This document shows positions 1-5,812 of a DNA stretch of 13,106 nt, piece by piece; the stretch's first letter is position 1, and each line of letters begins with the position of its first letter. A program made the translations under genes and the position numbers. The DNA is from Gammaproteobacteria bacterium (GTDB lineage: Bacteria > Pseudomonadota > Gammaproteobacteria > Xanthomonadales > Marinicellaceae), in assembly GCA_030426705.1 (NCBI GenBank), contig JAUHXW010000052.1, forward strand, positions 1-13,106. Reading direction: 5' to 3'. The notes below the pieces were generated by a model, which was given only the letters and a program-made list of their open reading frames with translations, ran no database searches and was not told the origin of the DNA.

Positions 1-323
1 ATTACCAAAATACCGAGGCTGATGATTTGGATACAGGTTATGCACTTGGCTTTGGTTTAGGTAAGGTATCTGACGCTGGCACTTGGAGTTTGGGTTACTC
101 TTACCTGGATTTAGAAGCTGACTCAGTTTATGCGCTGTTCAATGATTCAGATTTCGCCGGCGGTGAAACCGATTCTAAAGGCCACATCCTGAAAGCTGGC
201 TATGGTATACGTAAAAACGTCGCTTTGGGCATGACTTACATCAGCTCAGAACAAGACCAAAGCCAAGCCTCACAAACGGATTACGACCGTTTGCAAATGG
301 ATCTGCAAATCAAGTTCAAGTAA
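1..323 (+). CDS. Putative outer-membrane porin, C-terminal part (5' end outside the window)
   Basis: The reading frame is open from base 3 of the window to a TAA at 321-323, so only the last 106 or so residues are visible. The peptide alternates short hydrophobic/aromatic strands (GYALGFGLG, WSLGYSYLDLE, HILKAGYGI, VALGMTYISS) with polar turns, as in transmembrane beta-strands of an outer-membrane barrel. The ending, a DYDRLQ segment followed by a strand finishing in KFK, resembles the end of the 'putative porin' family (Porin_5 type), recognised from memory. Barrel proteins usually end in Phe; here one Lys follows it. The TTG at 27 could be read as a start but is almost certainly internal, because the frame continues upstream without a signal peptide. 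The stop codon directly abuts the long palindrome at 324. Porin nature is fairly likely; the substrate is unknown. Confidence 0.7.
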   Translation, partial: YQNTEADDLDTGYALGFGLGKVSDAGTWSLGYSYLDLEADSVYALFNDSDFAGGETDSKGHILKAGYGIRKNVALGMTYISSEQDQSQASQTDYDRLQMDLQIKFK

Positions 324-483
324 GAGACCTTTGGGTCATTCGTAGATGAAGTAAAAAGATCTAAAAACCTCAATTTCTGCGTCAGAGATCTTGTCAATAG
401 TTTTACTATTAACTGCGATTCCTTTCTTGAACTTGAGGTTTTTATTTTATTTTTACAATCATCCAGAACGACCCAAATGTCTC
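324..483. repeat. 160-base imperfect palindrome (MITE-like or structured RNA element)
   Basis: Read by eye, the segment folds on itself from end to end. The paired blocks are 324-337 with 470-483 (13 of 14), 339-341 with 466-468, 345-349 with 459-463, 351-357 with 450-456 (7 of 7), 363-373 with 433-443 (11 of 11), 375-377 with 429-431, and 393-401 with 405-413 (8 of 9) around a TTT loop. That is about 50 base pairs with near-constant symmetry about position 403. The ends act as terminal inverted repeats starting GAGACC. Flanking bases are TAA on the left and AAA on the right, so no exact target duplication is seen. It has no coding capacity. It may be a miniature transposable element or an extended 3'-UTR structure of the porin mRNA. 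Confidence 0.75.
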
Positions 484-500
484 AAAAAAAGGCAAATAAG

Positions 501-526
501 AAACCCCGGCTAGTCCGGGTTTTTTT
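501..526 (+). terminator. Rho-independent terminator after the porin gene
   Basis: The stem CCCGG (505-509) pairs with CCGGG (515-519) over a 5-base loop, is extended by AAA/TTT with one bulged C, and runs into seven T at 520-526. It lies between two converging genes. It is strong in the plus direction; on the minus strand the tail is interrupted, so it is weaker for the gene ending at 543. Confidence 0.85.
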
Positions 527-542
527 GTCAGACTGATGTGGA

Positions 543-1481
543 TCAATCCACCGCCAGGCACCACACCGTGGCGGTCAGGGTTTCGGCGTTTGGGGGGTCC
601 CGGTTTTCTGCAGTACACCTGAGTTGGGCTGGATTCACATCGTTGTCCATTGAAGTCAGCCGTGCACTGAGGATGGTGATGTCAGAATTGTCTGAAGGAA
701 CGTTACACACGTGGTTGATCAACAGGTCTTTGGCGCCCGTACAAGTCACCGTCACCCGCTCGATACCAAAGCCAATACTGCCGGTGTTGCTGTTGACATA
801 AACACTGCCTTTGCGGTTATACACATTGCCATCAATGTCTTCGGGAAGGATGCTGCCATCTTCGACCTGGTCGGTACCGATGGCATCATTGGCTATTTTG
901 GCCCGCGTCACTGCAGCCGAATCCAGATCCACGGTCCGCACCTCGCCATTGGCAATGCTGCCAGAGATCACCGCGCCGTTGTCGATTTTGCCCAAGGTCA
1001 CCGCTTGTTCGGCCAGTTTTTCCTCGGTCACCGCACCATTTTGCAGCGCGGCCGTGTCCACCGCACCGGGCGCCACAAACAGGGTTTCGATGGCGAACGG
1101 TGACGCACCGACCCGCTGCCTGGGGCTCAATGTGGTGTACACGCCACCACCGGCCTCGCGTACCGCAATTTCCAACCAACGTGGCGCATTGTTGAACGGC
1201 GCATCACCAAAATCCAACAGCACCTCAAACACCCCGTCGCTGACGTCAATACCGGCTTCATTGAGGGTGACACCCACTTGGTTACCGCCACTGTCGGCAT
1301 CGTACAAGGCAAAAGTCATGTCATACTGACCCTGGGCGGCTTGGCCGGCTTGGCTCAACTGGCCCTGGTAGGTGAAAGTGGTTTCAGCCAGGCTGGTCAT
1401 CGAGGACATGAGTAACAACACCGCACACAAAAACAGATGATGTTTCGGTATTGGAAAATGGGTTTGGGTGGAAAGCTTCAT
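543..1481 (-). CDS. Exported repeat protein with N-terminal YQGxL-type domain
   Basis: A 312-residue product of unknown function. I chose the ATG at 1481 because AAAGGAGA lies 8 bases upstream; the in-frame ATG at 1499 would place that ribosome site inside the gene. Residues 1-32 look like a signal peptide (hydrophobic LFLCAVLLLM, cleavage near SLA/ETTF). Residues 35-130 match a domain common in secreted and tail-fibre-like bacterial proteins: FTYQGQL, a YDMTFALYDA strand, GGNQVG, and a closing RVGASPFA. Residues 139-218 hold short degenerate repeats such as LQNGAVTEEKLAEQAVTLGKI, suggesting a repetitive coil or beta-solenoid stalk. The C-terminal 75 residues carry four Cys, possibly disulphide-bonded. 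It is downstream of, and 14 bases from, the gene ending at 1496, so the two are probably co-transcribed. GC is far above the neighbours: 39 and 38 of 60 bases at 901-960 and 1081-1140, against 24 of 60 at 2641-2700. Confidence 0.8.
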   Translation of the reverse strand: MKLSTQTHFPIPKHHLFLCAVLLLMSSMTSLAETTFTYQGQLSQAGQAAQGQYDMTFALYDADSGGNQVGVTLNEAGIDVSDGVFEVLLDFGDAPFNNAPRWLEIAVREAGGGVYTTLSPRQRVGASPFAIETLFVAPGAVDTAALQNGAVTEEKLAEQAVTLGKIDNGAVISGSIANGEVRTVDLDSAAVTRAKIANDAIGTDQVEDGSILPEDIDGNVYNRKGSVYVNSNTGSIGFGIERVTVTCTGAKDLLINHVCNVPSDNSDITILSARLTSMDNDVNPAQLRCTAENRDPPNAETLTATVWCLAVD

Positions 1482-1495
1482 GAGGTGGTCTCCTT

Positions 1496-1789
1496 TCATT
1501 CAAAATTGTCGACAAAAATCAAATCATTGGGCAGCGGTGTGGTGGCCCAAAATCCGCTGTGCAGGGTGAAGTCACCACCGCTGATTTGGCCCACCGCCGA
1601 CTGGCCCAAACTACCTTTCAACACAAATTCTCCGGCTGACGCTGTACCGCCAGCGGGTGCTTGTACTGAAGAATCCATCTCAAAGGTTTCTCCAGAATGG
1701 GCACTGTATGCCAAAATCAAAGTGGCAAGCCATGCCTGTTTGAAAGCGGCTTGTGGCTTCTTCATGAACTTAATTGTGATGGTTTTCAT
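1496..1789 (-). CDS. Small exported protein with a GG/GQ module and DNFE tail
   Basis: A 97-residue hypothetical protein. A basic N-terminus and hydrophobic WLATLILAYSA stretch (about 20-30) suggest a signal peptide ending near residue 33. Residues 48-81 form a glycine-rich module (GGTASAGEFVLKGSLGQSA, then ISGGDFTLHSGFW) of a kind I have seen near the ends of larger secreted proteins, where it reads GG-x-Y-L-x-GTIGQ-x-x-GG-x-Y-x-L-x-GFW. The chain ends NDLIFVDNFE, like the short acidic D/N-G/N-FE tails of many exported proteins in Xanthomonadales-like bacteria. So this may be a stand-alone or shrunken version of a bigger protein. ATG 1789 has no ribosome site; ATG 1765 (MKKPQ) is an equally plausible start, giving 89 residues. 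It is the first gene of the pair with 543-1481. Function unknown. Confidence 0.65.
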   Translation of the reverse strand: MKTITIKFMKKPQAAFKQAWLATLILAYSAHSGETFEMDSSVQAPAGGTASAGEFVLKGSLGQSAVGQISGGDFTLHSGFWATTPLPNDLIFVDNFE

Positions 1790-2300
1790 GGGTTATACCG
1801 TTGATTGGTTTGTGTCTATATTCACATATAACCATACAGTTGAGCAATCACTGACATATTTTTTCACCATTTTGATGGTGCTCTTGTTGTTTTTGGCTTT
1901 GTTTTCGCGCCATAAACCAAGAATTTATTTTATTCTGATTTTTTCTCGGGTATCTTATGGCACCTGAAATTACCGCTTTGGAGAGCCGATGATCGGTTCG
2001 ACCGGCGCTCTTGGTTGGTGAGCGAAGCGAATCAGAAAGAGCAAGCCCGAAGTTATAATACATGCTTGCCGTGCTACAATTTCGCCTTTTTTACAGCGAT
2101 GCTGGTCTGAGGCTTTGCTAAATAAACCTTATCTGGTTGATGACTGGTTTCGCTGCTGAATCTTTTGACCTGTGTTCATTACTTAGAACTGCTTGTAGCC
2201 GTTAAGTTTTCATCAAAATCAAACAGATTCCTTTAAAACGTGTATTTTTTAACGAAGAATAAGCTACTATTATCTTCACTCACTTGTTACAGACTGTTTT
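1790..2300. other. 511-base stretch without a convincing gene; small inverted repeats
   Basis: No reading frame here has a ribosome site or protein-like composition. It must hold the promoter of the operon leading left from 1789 and that of the antiporter leading right from 2301, but neither shows a clear -35/-10 pair; TACTAT at 2265-2270 is the best -10 guess for the antiporter. Small structures seen are CACCAT/ATGGTG (1865-1870/1875-1880), CGGT/ACCG (1994-1997/2001-2004), GCTCTT/AAGAGC (2007-2012/2037-2042) and GCAAGC/GCTTGC (2041-2046/2064-2069), the last enclosing a TATAAT at 2054-2059. The cluster 1981-2069 is more GC-rich than its surroundings and may be a degenerate intergenic repeat or the site of a small RNA promoter. 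Confidence 0.5.
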
Positions 2301-3911
2301 ATGGATTTTGCCTGGGTGGCTTTGGCCTTGAATGACTTGTTGTGGATTGGTACCGCATTCCTATTTGGTTTGTTGGCCAAGCAATTTGGTTTACCACCTT
2401 TGGTGGGTTATCTGGTGACCGGTTTTTTGTTGGGCTCGCAGAATATTGTTGATAAAAATTTACTGACCAAAATGGCCGATTTGGGCATCACTTTATTGTT
2501 GTTCACCATTGGCTTGAAAATTCACATCCGCAGTTTGTTGCAGCCACAAATTTGGGGCGTGACATTCATCCACACCATGGTGGTGATTGTGGCTATTGGC
2601 TTATTGCTTTTTGGAGTTTCATTGCTTGGTTTGAGCCAATTGGCAGGTTTCAGTCTACAAAATGCTGCATTATTGGCTTTTGCCATGAGTTTTTCCAGTA
2701 CCGTTTTCGTGGTGAAAACCATGGAGCAACGTGGCGAAATGGATGCCATGCATGGCCGCATTGCTATAGGCGTGCTCATTGTTCAGGATATATTTGCCGT
2801 TGTTTTCCTGGCGATTGCTACCGCCAAAATACCATCCATTTGGGCTGTTTTGTTGTTGTTATTGATTCCGTTACGATTTGTATTGCTTAAACTGCTTGAG
2901 CTGGTGGGTCGCGGAGAGTTGCTAATTCTATATGGCTTGTTACTGGCCATTGGTGGCGCTGAAATGTTCGAGCTGGTAGGTATCAAAGGCGACCTTGGGG
3001 CTTTGATTTTGGGTGTATTGATTGCACCTCATTTCAAATCAGAAGAGCTGGTAAAAAACATGCTGGCTTTCAAAGACCTGTTCCTGTTGGGCTTTTTCCT
3101 GTCGATAGGTTTAAGTGGATTACCCGACATGGGCATGCTGTCACTGGCTGTGGTTCTTACCCCGCTTGCTTTGCTCAAAGGCGCACTGTTTTTTAAATTG
3201 TTTGTTAAATTTAATCTGCGAGCAAGAACGGCTTTGCTATCCACCATCAACCTGAGTAATTTCAGTGAGTTTGGCCTGATTGTTATGGCGATTGGTGTCA
3301 GTAATCAGTGGATCGATCAACAATGGCTGATCATCATGGCTTTGATGATATCTTTCTCTTTTGTGGTGTCAGCTGTTTTGAACAAGAATGCTTATTCGAT
3401 TTACCGCAACAACCGGGAAGCCTGGAAAAAATTTCAAAGTGACAAACGTCTCCCCAATGATCAAATTCTCAATATTGATGATGCCAAAGTCGCCGTTATT
3501 GGAATGGGCACGGTCGGAACCGGTGCTTATAACCGGTTGTATCAAGCCTATGGTAATCAGGTGGTGGGTATCGAAATCAACACACAAACGGTCAAAGAGC
3601 ACCATTCAGAAAATCGCAATGTGATTCTTGGCGACCCCAGTGACGCAGACTTTTGGGATCGCATCAACCAAACCCATCAACTGGAATTGGTGATGTTGAC
3701 ATTGCCTAAATTCAGTACCACTTTGGCAGTGGTTGAACTTTTGGTGCAATCAAATTTTAAAGGCAAGATTGCTGCAACAGCCAAATTTGACGATGAAATG
3801 GAGCGATTGAAGGCAGCAGGTGTTGATACAGTGTTCAATATGCATACCGAAGCGGGCGCTGGCTTTGCCTCTCATGTGTTGGACAATCAAACGGTTATTG
3901 GAAAAACCTGA
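2301..3911 (+). CDS. CPA2-family monovalent cation/proton antiporter with RCK (TrkA-N) domain
   Basis: A 536-residue inner-membrane protein. Residues 1-365 are a chain of about twelve hydrophobic helices typical of the Na+/H+ exchanger fold (KefB/KefC/YbaL type). GLPPLVGYLVTGFLLG (30-45) and the VQDI motif (Q162, D163), the ion-path residues of this family, are both present. A basic linker leads to a Rossmann domain at about 395-510: the nucleotide loop GMGTVG (401-406), an acidic strand end VVGIEI (421-426) and LGDPSD (443-448). Such RCK/TrkA-N domains bind NAD(H)/NADP and gate transport, so it probably exports K+ or Na+ in exchange for H+. It is shorter than KefB/KefC (about 600-620 residues) and close to YbaL; I do not assign a symbol. 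No Shine-Dalgarno is visible before ATG 2301. Its stop is one base from the stop of the opposing gene, leaving no room for a terminator. Confidence 0.9.
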   Translation: MDFAWVALALNDLLWIGTAFLFGLLAKQFGLPPLVGYLVTGFLLGSQNIVDKNLLTKMADLGITLLLFTIGLKIHIRSLLQPQIWGVTFIHTMVVIVAIGLLLFGVSLLGLSQLAGFSLQNAALLAFAMSFSSTVFVVKTMEQRGEMDAMHGRIAIGVLIVQDIFAVVFLAIATAKIPSIWAVLLLLLIPLRFVLLKLLELVGRGELLILYGLLLAIGGAEMFELVGIKGDLGALILGVLIAPHFKSEELVKNMLAFKDLFLLGFFLSIGLSGLPDMGMLSLAVVLTPLALLKGALFFKLFVKFNLRARTALLSTINLSNFSEFGLIVMAIGVSNQWIDQQWLIIMALMISFSFVVSAVLNKNAYSIYRNNREAWKKFQSDKRLPNDQILNIDDAKVAVIGMGTVGTGAYNRLYQAYGNQVVGIEINTQTVKEHHSENRNVILGDPSDADFWDRINQTHQLELVMLTLPKFSTTLAVVELLVQSNFKGKIAATAKFDDEMERLKAAGVDTVFNMHTEAGAGFASHVLDNQTVIGKT

Positions 3912-3912
3912 T

Positions 3913-4833
3913 TCACTGTTTGTGCCAAATATATTCCCGGTCAGCTTGCCACTCACCATCTTGCCCCATCCGCAATGATTGTGTTTTAAATTCATTACCA
4001 TTGAGTTCATTGACGTGTTTGCCTGGCCACTGGCTGCCAGCCGGAGTCGAAAAGGTCTGAATCAGTTCAGATTGTATGTCGTTGAGATAACGCATTTCGC
4101 CGATACCCATCACGCCACCATTGCCAAATTGTTGAACCATGGCTTTTTGTGTCAAGTTGTCCCAATACTGACGAAAATGCCAAAAATCTGGGCTTTCCTT
4201 GCCATCTGCTATGCCAAACAAACGGCCAGTGATGGAATGCTTACCGATGCCCCATTGCCATTCAATCACATAGGTATCAAAAGTTTCATTGGCTGATTGG
4301 TATTTCGAATTATCAGTTTCCCAGCGACCCACATGCGCTTCCATATCAGCAAAAAACCAGTCTGGGATGGTGTCAGGCAGAGCTTTCCTGTTTAACTCCT
4401 GAGTAAAACCTTCACCGTTTTTGTCCATCACTTTTGCCATGATTTGGTCGGCTGACTGTTGTTTATACTTGATTAACTGTGGAAAATCATGGTTGAGGTT
4501 AGCGACTTTAAAAGTTTTGTTGTCTGCCATTTGACCCACAAAGTCTATGGCTTTGCCATCGTTTTGATCAATCACTTGTGCCTGGTAATGTAATTCACCA
4601 TTTTTGAGTTCGAGCTGCAAATTTTCTTTGGTTATTTTTTTGCCACCCATGATTTGAATGACCTGTCCCTGATAATGGTTTTTATCAACCCTTGACCAGA
4701 CTTCATAATTGTTTTGCTGATTGATTTGCCAACTTCCCAATAAAAAATCAGGCATCTCAGACGCTGACAAGGCTTGAGTAACCACAGTTAGGATTAACAT
4801 GATAGAGGAGGTTGTTTTGATGTTTTTTTTCAT
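3913..4833 (-). CDS. Exported two-domain protein with DUF6265-like N-terminal half
   Basis: A 306-residue product when started at ATG 4833 (MKKNIKTT). A GTG at 4854 adds seven residues, but neither start has a ribosome site. Residues 1-24 are a signal peptide (KKNIKTT, then IMLILTVVTQALSAS). Residues 28-150 resemble DUF6265: an LLGSWQ opening, a YEVW strand and the hallmark NHDFPQLIKY (114-123). Residues 165-306 are a second compact domain opening VGRWETDN, with WQWGIGKHSITGRLFG (192-207), reminiscent of DUF1579-like or other calycin-type barrels that open G-x-W. The two halves may be similar folds in tandem. No catalytic residue is recognised, and a periplasmic ligand-binding role is only a guess. 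It converges on the antiporter with a 1-base gap and lies divergently from the stress-protein gene at 4961. Confidence 0.75.
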   Translation of the reverse strand: MKKNIKTTSSIMLILTVVTQALSASEMPDFLLGSWQINQQNNYEVWSRVDKNHYQGQVIQIMGGKKITKENLQLELKNGELHYQAQVIDQNDGKAIDFVGQMADNKTFKVANLNHDFPQLIKYKQQSADQIMAKVMDKNGEGFTQELNRKALPDTIPDWFFADMEAHVGRWETDNSKYQSANETFDTYVIEWQWGIGKHSITGRLFGIADGKESPDFWHFRQYWDNLTQKAMVQQFGNGGVMGIGEMRYLNDIQSELIQTFSTPAGSQWPGKHVNELNGNEFKTQSLRMGQDGEWQADREYIWHKQ

Positions 4834-4869
4834 AATGGTTTTTCTAATGGTCACTAAACTTTATCATTT

Positions 4870-4895
4870 GGAAAACCGATAGTGGCCGGTTTTCC
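4870..4895. repeat. Perfect 9-bp inverted repeat in divergent promoter region
   Basis: GGAAAACCG at 4870-4878 is exactly repeated in inverse as CGGTTTTCC at 4887-4895 around an 8-base spacer. It lies between two divergent start codons, directly upstream of the -35 proposed for the gene at 4961. Centre-to-centre spacing is about 17 bases, longer than one helical turn. It could be an operator for a dimeric regulator. There is no T run after either arm long enough for a terminator. Confidence 0.55.
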
Positions 4896-4896
4896 T

Positions 4897-4924
4897 TTGC
4901 TGGCTTTAGGCAATCATATACAAT
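4897..4924 (+). promoter_or_regulatory. Sigma-70-like promoter for the universal stress protein gene
   Basis: TTGCTG (4897-4902) and TACAAT (4919-4924) are separated by 16 bases. Transcription would start near 4931, leaving a leader of about 30 bases that contains GAGGAG (4949-4954), six bases before ATG 4961. The inverted repeat at 4870-4895 touches the -35. Confidence 0.5.
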
Positions 4925-4960
4925 TATGCGTTCAATGAAAAAAAACATGAGGAGTTTTTA

Positions 4961-5803
4961 ATGAAAGTAATTTGTGTTCCTGTGGTTGATCGTCCTGAAT
5001 GTGCAGTGGCTTTATCTGCTGCTTTTAGTTTGGGCAATGAACTGGGTTCTGCAGTGATGGGCTATCATTTGAGAAACCACAGTGATTCTGATGTCGCGAT
5101 GCCGGAAGAAGTGTCCGCACTGGTCAACGGTGAAGAAGATGAACTTGGTCAGGATAATCAGGATCAGGAAAGTGCCATGCAATTGTTTAAAAAACTGGCC
5201 GAACACAATGGTTATGCTTTCAGCAAAAAAGCAGCCGCTGCTCCCATTGCTTTGTGGCAAGCCAAAGTCGGCTCTCCCAACAAATTGTTTTCAATTGTTG
5301 GCCCGGTTACAGACCTGATTGTGGTTTCCAGACCTGCCAGCGGCCATGGTAATAAAGCCAAAAAATTCATGCTCACAGCCCTGCTCAACTCAAGTAAACC
5401 CGTGCTGGTTTTACCCCAGCAACCCACAGAGCAACTGGGGCAAAATATTTGCATCGCCTGGAATCAAAGCCCTGAGTGTGCCCGGGCAGTTTCGGCAGCA
5501 ATCCCCATTTTATGTAAGGCCAAAAAAGTCAACATCGTCACCAATGGACCACAAAACAAGGTTGGTCCAAAGGCTCGACATTTACAGCAATATTTGACCA
5601 TGTATGGAATTTCAGCGGAGCATGTGCAATGCAATGAGGGCAATGACATTGAGGCATTGAGTACAGCCTATCAACAAACCAACTCAGACCTGATGGTGAT
5701 GGGTGCTTACAGCCGTTCCAGATTAAGACAGGTGATTTTCGGTGGCGTTACCGAACACATGTTGTACCAGGCTGATATCCCTGTATTGATGTTACACAGT
5801 TAA
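4961..5803 (+). CDS. Tandem-domain universal stress protein (UspA family)
   Basis: A 280-residue cytoplasmic protein, about twice the single-domain Usp length, so two Usp folds in tandem. Residues 1-150 form a degenerate first domain (MKVICVPVVDRPE strand, then TDLIVVSRPA at 117-126 and a VLVLP edge strand). Residues 160-280 form a more canonical second domain: ICIAWNQSPECARAV (163-177), SDLMVMGAYSRSR (242-254), a GGVT turn (261-264) and the closing strand IPVLMLH. The G-x-S-R-x-R to GGVT segment corresponds to the nucleotide-binding loop of Usp proteins, so the second domain may bind ATP while the first probably does not. A good ribosome site (GAGGAG) fixes the start. The gene converges on plsB with a 9-base gap and no terminator. 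Stress induction is expected for the family but not shown here. Confidence 0.85.
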   Translation: MKVICVPVVDRPECAVALSAAFSLGNELGSAVMGYHLRNHSDSDVAMPEEVSALVNGEEDELGQDNQDQESAMQLFKKLAEHNGYAFSKKAAAAPIALWQAKVGSPNKLFSIVGPVTDLIVVSRPASGHGNKAKKFMLTALLNSSKPVLVLPQQPTEQLGQNICIAWNQSPECARAVSAAIPILCKAKKVNIVTNGPQNKVGPKARHLQQYLTMYGISAEHVQCNEGNDIEALSTAYQQTNSDLMVMGAYSRSRLRQVIFGGVTEHMLYQADIPVLMLHS

Positions 5804-5812
5804 GCTTTAAAA

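Noticed and set aside
139..218. Possible CRISPR or tandem DNA repeats in the window, considered because of the repetitive protein encoded at 543-1481
   Set aside because: The protein repeats (residues 139-218 of that product) are degenerate at DNA level, without regular spacing or identical units; no array is present anywhere.
711..1329. Long plus-strand frames opposite the 543-1481 gene
   Set aside because: They are products of the high GC and repeats of the minus-strand gene, which has a signal peptide, recognisable domain and ribosome site.
1861..1885. CACCAT-TTTG-ATGGTG hairpin as a terminator
   Set aside because: Neither strand has a T run on the correct side of the stem.
1437..1967. 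176-codon plus-strand frame spanning both secreted genes' starts
   Set aside because: It lies antisense to two better supported genes, has no ribosome site, and its hydrophobic end comes from AT-rich non-coding DNA.
1981..2010. GGTTCGACC-like string suggesting the T-arm of a tRNA or an att site remnant
   Set aside because: The 5-bp stem and 7-base loop geometry of a T-arm does not form, no acceptor stem or anticodon arm is found upstream, and no integrase or duplicated copy is seen.
1848..2063. 71-codon minus-strand frame
   Set aside because: No ribosome site, composition unlike a protein, and it crosses the hairpin cluster; probably chance.
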